35,058 nucleotides of DNA from Methanobrevibacter sp. (lineage in GTDB: Archaea; Methanobacteriota; Methanobacteria; Methanobacteriales; Methanobacteriaceae). The stretch lies in NCBI RefSeq assembly GCF_030539875.1, contig NZ_JAUNXI010000019.1:1-35058 (forward strand). Direction: 5' to 3'. The translations under genes were made by a program, and so were the position numbers. A model generated the notes under the pieces. It did not search any database. It was not told the origin of the DNA and saw nothing but the letters and a program-made list of their open reading frames with translations. Positions 22,835-32,765 of this stretch are shown here, one piece after another (position 1 is the first letter of the stretch; every line of letters starts with the position of its first letter).

Positions 22835-24880
22835 TTATTCCACTCCTAAAGCCTTCATTACTGCTTCTTCCGGATTATTATATGGAATCATTGTAAATTT
22901 AGATAATAATTCTGGAGGAACTAAACCAAAATCAGCATATGAACTCATTGGAATTAAAACTTTTTTAGCTCCCGCATCAAGACAAACTTGTAGTGCATCA
23001 GCTAGGTTTTGTACTTTTTCAACAGTTCCACCTAAAGAGAAGTTACCTAATATGGCTGTTGCAGGAATAACTTGACGATTTATTGCAACACTACATAATG
23101 CTATAAAGGTTGCCAAAGTTAATTGCTTTGTCATTCCAACTCCATGTAAATCTTTAACCTGCATCACATAATCTTTATCTTTATATGAAATATTCCCACT
23201 AACTGAGTTTGCGTTTGACTTGAAATATTGATAAGCTATTTTTACAGATTCTGTAATTGGTTTTTTAGAACCTATGCCACTTGGTGTGAATTTTCCAGAT
23301 CCATTCATCATTTCTGTTTCAAATTTGAAAACACCTAGTTTTCCATTTTCGGATTCACCAATTGAATATAAATGTCCTGGTTTTAAATCTCCGTCCGGAA
23401 TTAGAGTGCTACTTGATTGTTCTTGTACTCCAACATAATTTTCATGGTTTTCTTCTAAATCAATATATGAAAAGTTTACATCATAAAATTCCATTCCACC
23501 AATCTTTTTAAGTTGTTCTTTAACTCTTCTTCTTGATTCAAGAGCCAATTCTAGGATTTCACGAATCTCCTCCTTATCAAAAATACCATCCGGATAAACT
23601 AATTTTACAAGACCTGAAACCATACGGTTAACTGCCATTACATCTCTTTGGTTTAAGTCAAACCCAAGTTTAAAATAATCTTGATACGCATCATTAAATG
23701 ACCGTTTACGCATTTCACGGAAGAATTCTGATAAAAAATCAGTTATGAATCCAAAATCATCAGTAAAGAATTCCGGTCTGTATTTTGGTATTTCCCAACC
23801 TGGAATATAACAATGCATCCTATCAAAAAATGCTGTATCAGTTCCCATTTCATTTGGGAATGGATCAAATAAACTGGATGTTTTTAGTAATGATTCAACA
23901 CTTTGATTGATGTTTCCAACAAATACCATTGATGCATTTGCATTTTTTTCTTCTTTTCCCCTGGAAAATGAACCTGAAGCCATAAAATCTTTCATAATAG
24001 CTATTCCATCTTGGTCTTTAAATTTGATTCCAGCCACTTCATCAAAGGCAACACAGTCCCATAATCCTACAAGACCAATTTGTCTAGTAGCCATATTATA
24101 AAATAAATTAGCAACAGTAGTTTGACCACCTGAAACTAAAATTGAATTTGGAGAGATTTCTTTATAAATATGTGATTTACCTGTTCCTCTAGGGCCTAGT
24201 TCGCATAAATTAAAGTTATTTTCAACAAGTGGAATTAATCTAGCTATTAATAACCACTTTACCCTTTCATCAAATTGGGTGGGTTCCATACCGCATGATT
24301 TTAAAATTACATCAATCCATTCATCTTTAGTGAAATTTTTCCTATTGATTAATATTTCATCCAAATTAATATTCGGGAGCTGAATAGGTTGCAAATCTTT
24401 AATTTTAATTGTATTAGCTCTAAAGTCAGATTCATCGAAATCATATTCTAAGTTTACCATACACCATAAATTACCGCCTAAAAGTCTTTCATATCTTTTT
24501 GGAAACTCAGGATTGATAGGAATATCTTTAAGACCTAAATTTGAGAAAGTTGCCAAATAAGTATCAAATTTATATTCTAACCGAACAGTTACAACATCAA
24601 TGATTGAATAAGAACCATACTCTCTTAATTTTGATAATATTTTTTGAGCTTCATCAGGCCTTACATAATTATTTGCAAGAATATTTTTAACTGTTTGAAC
24701 ACCTTGTTCAACTAAAGCATCATCTTGAGAACAATATTTACCCAGCAGATATTCTAAAACATAAACTGGAACATTTGCTCCCTCCTTAACTCTTTTTGTT
24801 AAATCTTTTCTTACAATTTTACCATCAAAATATTGTTTCAATTTTTCATTTAAATCATCTTGTAAATCATGTCCACCCAT
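22835..24880 (-). CDS. brxL: BREX protein BrxL, AAA+/Lon-like
   Basis: Type 1 BREX end-gene. BrxL forms AAA+ ring complexes that bind DNA and is needed for phage exclusion in some systems. Seen: Walker A LGPRGTGKSHIYKE near residue 230, Walker B WDCVAFDEVAG near 280, then conserved SASMVFVGNI-like segment (ANASMVFVGNINQS), and a C-terminal Lon-like domain from about 560 (GVGMTKQLTLATFIAL, ILGNFSLGGTVEKV, NLADALQVCLDAGAKKVLIP). The Lon serine motif (PSAG) reads MTKQ here and the catalytic Lys position reads Ala, so peptidase activity is doubtful. GGGGAG fits ATG 24880 better than ATG 24886. About 680 residues, normal for the family. It lies 11 bp after pglZ. Confidence 0.93.
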   Translation of the reverse strand: MGGHDLQDDLNEKLKQYFDGKIVRKDLTKRVKEGANVPVYVLEYLLGKYCSQDDALVEQGVQTVKNILANNYVRPDEAQKILSKLREYGSYSIIDVVTVRLEYKFDTYLATFSNLGLKDIPINPEFPKRYERLLGGNLWCMVNLEYDFDESDFRANTIKIKDLQPIQLPNINLDEILINRKNFTKDEWIDVILKSCGMEPTQFDERVKWLLIARLIPLVENNFNLCELGPRGTGKSHIYKEISPNSILVSGGQTTVANLFYNMATRQIGLVGLWDCVAFDEVAGIKFKDQDGIAIMKDFMASGSFSRGKEEKNANASMVFVGNINQSVESLLKTSSLFDPFPNEMGTDTAFFDRMHCYIPGWEIPKYRPEFFTDDFGFITDFLSEFFREMRKRSFNDAYQDYFKLGFDLNQRDVMAVNRMVSGLVKLVYPDGIFDKEEIREILELALESRRRVKEQLKKIGGMEFYDVNFSYIDLEENHENYVGVQEQSSSTLIPDGDLKPGHLYSIGESENGKLGVFKFETEMMNGSGKFTPSGIGSKKPITESVKIAYQYFKSNANSVSGNISYKDKDYVMQVKDLHGVGMTKQLTLATFIALCSVAINRQVIPATAILGNFSLGGTVEKVQNLADALQVCLDAGAKKVLIPMSSYADFGLVPPELLSKFTMIPYNNPEEAVMKALGVE

Positions 24881-24891
24881 GAGCATCTCCC

Positions 24892-27396
24892 CTAAAAGAA
24901 GTCAAAACCATCTTGAAAAGCCAAATCTATTGTAAATGGAATCCTATTAACTTCAATATCTTCTTTTAAATCCCTAATAATTAAATAATAATTTTTAGAT
25001 TTATCATATTGTTTTTGCAGTAATCTGAAACGTTCTTTAAATTCCCTATCTTCTGCCGAATCCGAATTCTTATCTGCAAAGATTATTTGTTCACCAGATA
25101 TTTTATTATTATCCTCATCAACAAAATAAACTGAAGCTTCCAATGGTAAAACATCCTGTGAAATGTTTTCTTTTTGGAAAAATGTTAACATTACATCATA
25201 ATTTGTAATCTTATTTTTAGTTGAAATTAATTGAAGTTCTACAGTCCTTTGGTTTTTAGCACCTTTTTCTGCTTTAACTTCAAGTAATGGAACAATACAT
25301 TCTTCTAAACTAGCTCCACCATGAACAAAATTAAGTCCAGCACCTTGTGCTTTAAATACATCTGCACCTATCGGAACATTAACATACCTATCCATGTTTA
25401 GATATTCCATAGATAAAGAAACTGCACCATCTATTTTTAAAGGTTTTTCAGATAAAATAAAACGTTTATGTTTTTTTTCTGGGAATTTATCTAAATTAAC
25501 TTTATCATGCTCTTTTAATTTGTCACGTTTATAAATAAATCCATGGTCTGCAGTAATAAAAATTTTAGCAAAATTACCTTGATCTCTTAATCTTTTAATT
25601 AATACTTCTAAATCTCCAATTGTTTCTTGAGCAGCATTAAACACTTCATTTTCAGAAGGAGCATGGTCTCCTCTAGCATCAATTTTATTATGGTAAATAT
25701 AAATTAAGTTTAATCCTTTTGTTAATTCTTTAAATTCCTTAGATTTTAATTTATCCACATCTTCGTAAGATATGGCAATTACTTCATTAACATTTGAACT
25801 TAAAATGTTATTCCTCTCATCAGTTGACCTGCAATTCATTCCATCAACTAATATTGTATCGCCTTCGTAAACAATTTCTTTATTAGGTAAAATTGAGGCC
25901 ATACCTAATGCAGTATATGATGGAATAGTAGATAACATTGGTTTAATCTCCGGAGTTCTTGTTGGATCTTTTTCAAGCTCTGCGAATAATTCAACTGCAC
26001 AGCCATATCTAAATGCATCTGAAATAATAACTGCAGTTTTATGTTTCCTAATTGAAGTTGGAATATGTTGTTTGAAGAACTTCCATTGTTTTGGAATGTC
26101 TAACTCAGAAATTGGTTTTTCAGCTAATTTTTTAGTGAATTTAGGATTAATTACACTTAAAAAACGGTTTACATATAAGTTTTCAACTAATTGCCTTAAA
26201 TCTTCAAGATACTCAGTATCATCTAATTTATCATAGAAGTAATAGAATTTCCTATAATATGAATCTAAGTAAACCCATTTTTCAGAATATTCTTTAATAA
26301 TTTCTTCAGGTTTTTCTGGAAGTTCACTTCGCATAAACTCATTAATTAAGGAAATAAATAAATTTGCATATTTTAAAACTTCATAATTATCCTCATATTT
26401 TAGATAAAAATGAGTTTTCTTTCTGTTTTCTAAAATCTCTTTAAATTCAGCACCTAAGTCCACTTTAGTTTCAAATAATAATTCAGTGTAATGATTAATT
26501 ATATTTTCATCGAATCTTTCAAATGAATCGCAATTTATGTAAGAATCAATGTTTGTTTTACTTAAGCTTGTAATATTAAGTTTTGATTCTAATTCTCTAG
26601 CTATTCTATCATAATATTCAGAATAATTTGCATTATCCATAAATTCACTAATAAATATAAAAGCATTGTTTTTATCAGAAACTAAATATTCATCCCATGA
26701 TTTTGGAGTTGGTCCTTGATATAAATGTGCAGTATAATTTAAAATTAAGAATCTGACCAGTCTTTTCACAGATGGATTGTCTTCTGAGTATTTAAATTTC
26801 CTTGAAATTAACTCCCAGAAATCTTCTAAGATATTATATTTTTCAAAGTTTTTTATAATTTCATTTTCTTCATTAAAATTATTGATAATCACTTCACGAA
26901 CAATATAATCAAAATTTAAAGTTTTCTGATTAGACAAAACTGCTAAAATAGCTTGTTTAATATTTAATTCAGTAAAAGAAACATTCAAATCTTTAAATGC
27001 ATTAACTCTTGATTTAGCATTCCAAAATAAAGAATACTTCTTAAGCAAATGATAAAACTCAGGAGAAATCCCTAATTCTTGTCCAATCATTTCAATCTTA
27101 TCAGCAGAAAATGGAACTGCATAATGGGTTAAATCTGCTAAATAATTTTCATTATCATCAGGTTGGGAGAATGGGGCATAAACAAGATAATTAGAATTTT
27201 TATCTTCAAATTCGATTTGATATTTAGTTTTAATCAAATTATTGTCTTTCAAGATATGTAGCTTAGCATTATTTAATTGAATATTATTAATATCTTCTAT
27301 AAATTCCTGATTTTCATCATACCAAAAGACAATTTGGCGATGATAAGCCTCATCAATAATTGAATTTATCCGGTTTTCAATTTCCTCAAGATTCAT
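24892..27396 (-). CDS. pglZ: BREX protein PglZ, alkaline-phosphatase-fold
   Basis: The defining BREX gene. The 834-residue PglZ (type A) has an N-terminal PglZ-specific region and an alkaline-phosphatase superfamily core: TAVIISDAFRYGCAVELFAEL (455-473) with the metal Asp, TIPSYTALGMASILP (490-504) with the nucleophile-region Thr/Ser, KIDARGDHAPSENEVF, and FITADHGFIYKRDKL (613-627) with metal-binding DHG. The C-terminal region has HGGASLEECIVPLL, again typical. Its catalytic role in BREX is not settled; it is required for defence and methylation in studied systems. Stop of the DUF1802 gene is directly adjacent to its ATG, GGGATTTAA being the ribosome region. Confidence 0.95.
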   Translation of the reverse strand: MNLEEIENRINSIIDEAYHRQIVFWYDENQEFIEDINNIQLNNAKLHILKDNNLIKTKYQIEFEDKNSNYLVYAPFSQPDDNENYLADLTHYAVPFSADKIEMIGQELGISPEFYHLLKKYSLFWNAKSRVNAFKDLNVSFTELNIKQAILAVLSNQKTLNFDYIVREVIINNFNEENEIIKNFEKYNILEDFWELISRKFKYSEDNPSVKRLVRFLILNYTAHLYQGPTPKSWDEYLVSDKNNAFIFISEFMDNANYSEYYDRIARELESKLNITSLSKTNIDSYINCDSFERFDENIINHYTELLFETKVDLGAEFKEILENRKKTHFYLKYEDNYEVLKYANLFISLINEFMRSELPEKPEEIIKEYSEKWVYLDSYYRKFYYFYDKLDDTEYLEDLRQLVENLYVNRFLSVINPKFTKKLAEKPISELDIPKQWKFFKQHIPTSIRKHKTAVIISDAFRYGCAVELFAELEKDPTRTPEIKPMLSTIPSYTALGMASILPNKEIVYEGDTILVDGMNCRSTDERNNILSSNVNEVIAISYEDVDKLKSKEFKELTKGLNLIYIYHNKIDARGDHAPSENEVFNAAQETIGDLEVLIKRLRDQGNFAKIFITADHGFIYKRDKLKEHDKVNLDKFPEKKHKRFILSEKPLKIDGAVSLSMEYLNMDRYVNVPIGADVFKAQGAGLNFVHGGASLEECIVPLLEVKAEKGAKNQRTVELQLISTKNKITNYDVMLTFFQKENISQDVLPLEASVYFVDEDNNKISGEQIIFADKNSDSAEDREFKERFRLLQKQYDKSKNYYLIIRDLKEDIEVNRIPFTIDLAFQDGFDFF

Positions 27397-27912
27397 TTAA
27401 ATCCCTTTTAAAATACTTTCAAATTCACTATCAGACAATACAGGTTTTAAATTATCCAATTTAACTTCCATATCTACATTAGCATATCTCATTCCACGGG
27501 TTCTGTTTAAATATTGGGGACTTTCAAGTTCATATACTCTTAAAATCCAAACTTGTGCCTTTGAATTACCTAAGTATGATTTTACATGGTCTCTTGTCCA
27601 GATATGATAATTATTTAAAGAACCAATTCTAGTTGAGGGTTTTTCCACAACCTTTTCAACTTTTGCATAATATTTTACTTCAAATTTAGAATCCTTTTTA
27701 TTTGGAAGTGCATTTTCTCTAACAAAATCTTTATAATCTTCTTGGAAACTGTCTAAATAATTATCTTTAAGGGCATAACTTACTGTTGGAAATAAAAGAA
27801 AGTCATCAACATTTGTACCATATTTTCTAATTAAAATTGATTGTTTTCCTTGACCTAATGCTTCAATTGTTGCATTCCATTCATTTAAACATTTAGTTAT
27901 TGATTCTGACAT
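27397..27912 (-). CDS. DUF1802-family protein inside the BREX operon
   Basis: The 171-residue protein reads CLNEWNATIEALGQGKQSIL then IRKYGTNVDDFLLFPTVSYAL, the start of DUF1802 proteins (W-x-A-x-x-x-L-x-x-G-x-Q-x-x-x-x-RK, then FLLFPT). The rest has YHIWTRDHVKSYLGNSKAQVWILRVYEL and a charged end. No biochemical function is known for this family. It has a GAGGTTAT ribosome site, begins 10 bp after brxC and directly abuts pglZ, so it is co-transcribed and translated with the BREX core. The canonical type 1 set (brxA, brxB, brxC, pglX, pglZ, brxL) lacks this gene, so it is an addition to this operon. Confidence 0.8.
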   Translation of the reverse strand: MSESITKCLNEWNATIEALGQGKQSILIRKYGTNVDDFLLFPTVSYALKDNYLDSFQEDYKDFVRENALPNKKDSKFEVKYYAKVEKVVEKPSTRIGSLNNYHIWTRDHVKSYLGNSKAQVWILRVYELESPQYLNRTRGMRYANVDMEVKLDNLKPVLSDSEFESILKGI

Positions 27913-27922
27913 TTAAATAACC

Positions 27923-30900
27923 TCATAGTTTTAAATTAATAATATCTGCATTTTCTAATTTATTTTTAAGTTCTGTTTTTACTTTTTGTAAGAATTCATC
28001 AATTTGATCTTCAGATTCAATTTTAACCTTAGGTGATAATGTTATTGTTTTAATGTCCACATCCACTTCCACAGGAATATTAATTGGTTGTTGTGGAGAT
28101 ACTGGTTTATTTATTGCACTTTCTGGAGGATCATTAGAAGTTATAGAATTAATAAATGAATCAATTTCATGGATGCAATTGTTTTTAAGATTTTCTGATT
28201 CCATTGTGATTCCATCAATAATAGCAATATTTTTTTCTGAATCCAATTTATTTTTAAGTGAATCAAATTTAGATATAACTTTATTTTCAAATTTAGCTTT
28301 CAACTCATCAGTATTTAGTCTTAATTTGATACTTTCATAATCTTCCTTTACTCCATTTAAAATAATTGTTTTTTTATCTTCCAATATTTCATCAAAATGT
28401 GTAGTGAATTTATTGTTTAATTCAGGTAGTTTTCTAATATTTGAATAAGGGTTTGGCATTGAAATAATTCTTTCAATTTCAGATGCAACATATGATAAAT
28501 CAGAATCATTGATTAAGTTAATATTTTCTTCATAAACTTTATATACTTCACAGGATTCATCAAAAATAGCTTTTTGACTTCCATTAAAGAATGCTAAAAC
28601 AGGATCTAAATCTTCAGCCAAATCCAAAAATTCTTCATCATTATCAGACACGTAGTTATAGAATTGCAATGTGTTTTTCTTATTGTTAGCATCATTAAAT
28701 AATTCTTTTGACTCTTCCAATATTGATTTGCCAGGATATTTATTTGATATTCTAAATTCTAAAAGACATTTATCAATTTCTTCAATTTTAGATGCATTAA
28801 CACGTTTAAATTCATCCATGATTCTTTCATCATTATCATGAGTTAAATTCAAACTGTAAACCTCTTTTAAAACTTCTTTAACTTTCCTAATTTTACTACT
28901 ATCAATAACTTCTTTTTCAGATACCAATAGTTTTTCTAAGTATTCATTTTTTGTTAAATAATCTAAAATTTTGGAGGCATCAGTATTTCTTAAAGAAATT
29001 TCATCACTATTAATTGTTAAGACAATTCTTTTTTGTGCAAATAATGAAGCAAGTAACCATTGCACATCCAAATTGACAAACCCATAAGGAGCTTTTGAAT
29101 ATCTGTTTAGTAGACTTTTTAGTGTAAGAGTATTATGTAGTTTTGACTGATCTGAAATATAATTGTCCATATCATTTACTGCATTCATAGCTTTTGTTTC
29201 ACTAGCTATCAGTGTCTGCTGATATTCATTTGTTAATTCTTTTTTAATATCACTTTTATCAGGTGCAAAGTCCATATAACTTAATTTATTATAAACTTTA
29301 TCAACTAACTTGCCCATTGATTCATCAAGTCTTGATTCAACATTTTTTTCAGCAATATCTACTTTATCTCCTTTAATATAAATTATTGCATCTTTAATAG
29401 AAGATTCAAGGAATAATTTGATTCTTTCTATTTTATCATTATATTCCTCTTGTTTTCTGCTTCTGAGTTCAACCTTCATTTCAGCACTTTTTTTAGTTAA
29501 ATATTTTTGAATTTGCAGTGCTTCTTTTATTTCATCAAATACTGTTAAATCAGAAAGTAAATGTACAACAACTTCATTGTTAGATTCTGATAATCCTTTT
29601 AAAATATTATGCATATTACTTTCTTCAAAAGTAGTTTGAGAGCAATCACTTAAATCTGATGTATAAAACGGAGTAATTATTCTCATTCCAATATCAAATT
29701 CTCTATTATTAATCTTTTTATTATCAATTGATTGATTAAATTGGAAATTATATCTATTGCTATAACGATATTTGTTTTTAGGGTAAATTTCTTGGAAAAT
29801 CCTATTTGCAGCATTATCTAAAACTTCACCATTATCAACTATTTGATTTTTAATTTCACGATTAATGTCTTGTTCTTCATTTGTTAAAAATGAATAAACC
29901 TCCCCATTTTTTTGGATTAAAGTTTGTTCAAGTAATCTGGATAATGATTTATCAACTTTATTTTGCAAATCAAGCCTATCTTCATTAATGTTAGAAATTA
30001 ATAATGTTGTTAAATTTTTAGATGTGGCTTTAATTTCTTTTACATACTTAATCATGAAAAGTACTTTTAAAACTTCTACATCAAAAGAGTATAATTCATT
30101 GTTATTCCTTGCTTTATTTATCACTTGACTGTTAGTATGATCTATGAATTGTTCAATAGCATTGTAAAAAATGTTAAATGGAACTAAATCACCATCAGAC
30201 TTATCTTTAATTTCAATTGCAGACTCTTGGAAAAGTGCAAGCATTGAACGTTCACCATCAGCCATGTGTTTTCCTGATGATGAATGTTCTCTTATTGATG
30301 TTAAAACATCCTGAACACGATTGAATTGATAAGGAACAAAAGGATAAATATTCGCAAAATCTCTTGCATCTTCATATGTTTTCATTTCAGCAGATTTTTC
30401 AAAAGTTAAAATATTTTTTAAAATGGGTTCAAAACTTGGATATTCTGCTTCTAAAGTTTTTTGGGCAACATCAGTTTTTGCTAGAATCCGTCTTCTAATT
30501 ACTTCATCTACATTTGAAGATGATAGAGATAAACGTGTTTTAAATCTTCCTTGAATTTTAGAAAAATCCATTCCTTTTATATCTCTGGCGATATCATCAA
30601 TGTTTTGTTGGCTCGTAACAACAACCCAAGATTTTCCATGACATTTAATTCCTAATTCTTCAACTATAGTTTGTAAGTTTAGCATTAATTTAGTATCATC
30701 TGCTATATATTGTCCAACTTCATCTACTAAAAATATTACATGATGATTATTTCCTTTATTGATACAGTATTCTTTCACTTCATTTGCAAAATCTTCAATT
30801 GAATACTTAAAGTTGTCTTCTGCTTTTGAAGCCCAATTATTAGCTTCGTTTTCACTCATAAATCCAATATTTACAACACTTTGTATAATATCATCACTTA

Positions 30901-31516
30901 TAAAGTAGAATTCATCTCTTGATTCTTCCCAATTCATTCCGGTGATATTTTCAAATTCTGTTTTAAACTCTTCAAATTTATTTTTTGCATCTAATTTTTT
31001 TTCAAAATCTGCTAAAAAGGGCATTCCCCCGCAATAGCCCTGCATTTCATTAAAAACTTTTACAAATACATTTAAAATATCATCTTTATTTGAACTTGAT
31101 TGTGATGATGATTTAGAATCTATATTAAATAAAACTACATCAGAACTAACATTTGTTGCAGCTTCCATATCTCCAATAACCATTGAATCTTTGATTTTTC
31201 CATCTTCCTTGAAAAAATCAATTGGTCTTCTTCCATGAACTTTAAGATTACTATCTAGAATATATGATAAAATTTTTAAAAAGTGAGATTTACCGCTTCC
31301 AAAGAACCCTGAAATCCAAACACCAATATCATCAGTAGGACTTTGTATTCCCTTATTATAACTTGAAAAAAACTTAGTAAAATGTTTCAATAGTTCATTT
31401 GTAACAACATATTCATCCAGTTCCTGATAAATATTTTCATCATCATTTTGACCGACTTTAATTACTCCTTTGATATCCCTGTCGATATCCTTTTCAAACA
31501 TGTTTTTTATTTGCAT
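27923..31516 (-). CDS. brxC: BREX P-loop ATPase BrxC
   Basis: A 1197-residue BrxC/PglY-type ATPase. Walker A is WISGFFGSGKSHFLKIL (67-83), Walker B VIFLVDEVGQY (260-270), followed by VVTSQQNIDDIARD as sensor region, and a GRFKTRLSLSSSNVDEVI segment. The C-terminal two thirds are long helical, Lys/Glu-rich stretches (about 640-1100), with a last domain IKTITLSPKVKIESEDQIDEFLQKV. It is the large motor-like core of BREX. AGGTGA stands before ATG 31516. It begins 4 bp after the brxB stop. No frame break is seen. Precise role (DNA tracking, complex assembly) is not known from sequence. Confidence 0.95.
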   Translation of the reverse strand: MQIKNMFEKDIDRDIKGVIKVGQNDDENIYQELDEYVVTNELLKHFTKFFSSYNKGIQSPTDDIGVWISGFFGSGKSHFLKILSYILDSNLKVHGRRPIDFFKEDGKIKDSMVIGDMEAATNVSSDVVLFNIDSKSSSQSSSNKDDILNVFVKVFNEMQGYCGGMPFLADFEKKLDAKNKFEEFKTEFENITGMNWEESRDEFYFISDDIIQSVVNIGFMSENEANNWASKAEDNFKYSIEDFANEVKEYCINKGNNHHVIFLVDEVGQYIADDTKLMLNLQTIVEELGIKCHGKSWVVVTSQQNIDDIARDIKGMDFSKIQGRFKTRLSLSSSNVDEVIRRRILAKTDVAQKTLEAEYPSFEPILKNILTFEKSAEMKTYEDARDFANIYPFVPYQFNRVQDVLTSIREHSSSGKHMADGERSMLALFQESAIEIKDKSDGDLVPFNIFYNAIEQFIDHTNSQVINKARNNNELYSFDVEVLKVLFMIKYVKEIKATSKNLTTLLISNINEDRLDLQNKVDKSLSRLLEQTLIQKNGEVYSFLTNEEQDINREIKNQIVDNGEVLDNAANRIFQEIYPKNKYRYSNRYNFQFNQSIDNKKINNREFDIGMRIITPFYTSDLSDCSQTTFEESNMHNILKGLSESNNEVVVHLLSDLTVFDEIKEALQIQKYLTKKSAEMKVELRSRKQEEYNDKIERIKLFLESSIKDAIIYIKGDKVDIAEKNVESRLDESMGKLVDKVYNKLSYMDFAPDKSDIKKELTNEYQQTLIASETKAMNAVNDMDNYISDQSKLHNTLTLKSLLNRYSKAPYGFVNLDVQWLLASLFAQKRIVLTINSDEISLRNTDASKILDYLTKNEYLEKLLVSEKEVIDSSKIRKVKEVLKEVYSLNLTHDNDERIMDEFKRVNASKIEEIDKCLLEFRISNKYPGKSILEESKELFNDANNKKNTLQFYNYVSDNDEEFLDLAEDLDPVLAFFNGSQKAIFDESCEVYKVYEENINLINDSDLSYVASEIERIISMPNPYSNIRKLPELNNKFTTHFDEILEDKKTIILNGVKEDYESIKLRLNTDELKAKFENKVISKFDSLKNKLDSEKNIAIIDGITMESENLKNNCIHEIDSFINSITSNDPPESAINKPVSPQQPINIPVEVDVDIKTITLSPKVKIESEDQIDEFLQKVKTELKNKLENADIINLKL

Positions 31517-31520
31517 ATGT

Positions 31521-32099
31521 TCACCTAATCAATGGAAATGCTCGATAATAGTTACTTCCTTCAATAGTATTAAATAAAACTAATTCTCTGCCAGAATATT
31601 GTCCTGGGAAAAATAAAACAACTGGAACTTCGTCTAACTTTTGATGTAAGTTATTTAAAACATTATGTGATCTTAATATTGGATAAGCCTTTCCAACACC
31701 AGTTAAAAATACAACACAGTTATCTGGAGTTCTCTCTAAAATATAGTTTACAATAACATTATTATTATCTGAATTTAATTTTAAAAGACTGATAATTGCT
31801 TTAGTTGTAAATTCTATCCCTTTTTTTTCTTCAAAATTAAAAACTTTTTCTAAATAACCTCTTTCATTTAAAATATCAATGATAATTTCATATAAATCAA
31901 ATTCTTTAATAGTAAATGCATAACTTGAATTATTGATTTTATTTTTAATCCTTGAAACTTCTTCACGAACTTTAAGTTCATATTTCGGATCATAATCAAA
32001 AATATAATAACCTACTTCATTACTTAAACCTTTATTCTCAAGAAATGAAGGCTCTTTAATTTTTGGTTCAATTTTACTAAGCTTCTCATCAATATTCAT
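31521..32099 (-). CDS. brxB: BREX protein BrxB (DUF1788)
   Basis: The 192-residue protein has the DUF1788 pattern: FDYDPKYELKVREEVSRIKN near residue 33, then the C-terminal core VVFLTGVGKAYPILRSHNVL, VPVVLFFPGQYSG and LVLFNTIEGSNYYRAFPLI. BrxB is a core type 1 BREX component with no established enzymatic activity, thought to act within the BREX complex. Its ATG overlaps the brxA stop by one base (TGATG), so translation is coupled. Confidence 0.92.
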   Translation of the reverse strand: MNIDEKLSKIEPKIKEPSFLENKGLSNEVGYYIFDYDPKYELKVREEVSRIKNKINNSSYAFTIKEFDLYEIIIDILNERGYLEKVFNFEEKKGIEFTTKAIISLLKLNSDNNNVIVNYILERTPDNCVVFLTGVGKAYPILRSHNVLNNLHQKLDEVPVVLFFPGQYSGRELVLFNTIEGSNYYRAFPLIR

Positions 32100-32692
32100 C
32101 AGATTCCTCCAGTTATGGCATTTAAAAATGGTGTTAAATTATTTTGAGTTAATAATTCTTTTAATTTAAAATCTACAAATGGTAAAATAATTTTATAATC
32201 CTCTTCTTCTTTTTCTAAAAGGCCTGCTTCAATTAAAAAATTTTTATAATTAGTTTTAACCTTTCGAAGAGTTGTATCTTTCCAATTTTCAATTACTTCA
32301 CTTTGGTTAGATTTATTCATGAAAAAAATATCTAAATCTGAATCTTTTATAATGTAATTTCCTAAAATAATATGCTCTCTGAAGACTTCATGCATAAACT
32401 CAAAAAATAATTTATCATTTCTTAAAATTGAAATTAAAACTAATAATCTACCTGAATTTTGATCACAAGTTGATAAATATATTAATAAATCATTAGAAAA
32501 TCCATTTAATCGACGATAACATACATTAGTCAATTCACGTGCTCTACGTTCACTATCCACCTGATAAATATTTTCAGTTAAAGATAACTCCATTAACTCT
32601 TTTTTTGAAATATCTTCAGCTAGATATTCAGCAGTGTTTTTTGTTTCAAGATACCAAAATGAATGACTCATAATTCCAGCACTATACTTCAT
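32099..32692 (-). CDS. brxA: BREX protein BrxA (DUF1819)
   Basis: The 197-residue protein matches BrxA/DUF1819: SAGIMSHSFWYLETKNTAEY near the start, then DSERRARELTNVCYRRLNGF, LLVLISILRNDKLFFEFMHEV and a C-terminal wing WKDTTLRKVKTNYKNFLIEAGLL. BrxA is a small helical DNA-binding protein in studied type 1 systems. AGTGAT lies before ATG 32692. It is preceded by a 73-bp gap after pglX that could hold an internal promoter, and followed by overlapping brxB. Confidence 0.9.
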   Translation of the reverse strand: MKYSAGIMSHSFWYLETKNTAEYLAEDISKKELMELSLTENIYQVDSERRARELTNVCYRRLNGFSNDLLIYLSTCDQNSGRLLVLISILRNDKLFFEFMHEVFREHIILGNYIIKDSDLDIFFMNKSNQSEVIENWKDTTLRKVKTNYKNFLIEAGLLEKEEEDYKIILPFVDFKLKELLTQNNLTPFLNAITGGI

Positions 32693-32765
32693 AATATAAT
32701 CACTGTTATTAGTATGTGTTGAATTAATAATAAAAGTTTTGAAGTATTGCCCGGAAAATGTAAAA
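32693..32765 (-). promoter_or_regulatory. Short gap between pglX and brxA
   Basis: The only gap above about 11 bp within the BREX operon. Read on the minus strand it contains AACTTTTATTATTAATTC, a weak TATA-like tract some 45 bases before brxA, so a separate promoter for brxA-brxL is possible but not convincing. Confidence 0.25.
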
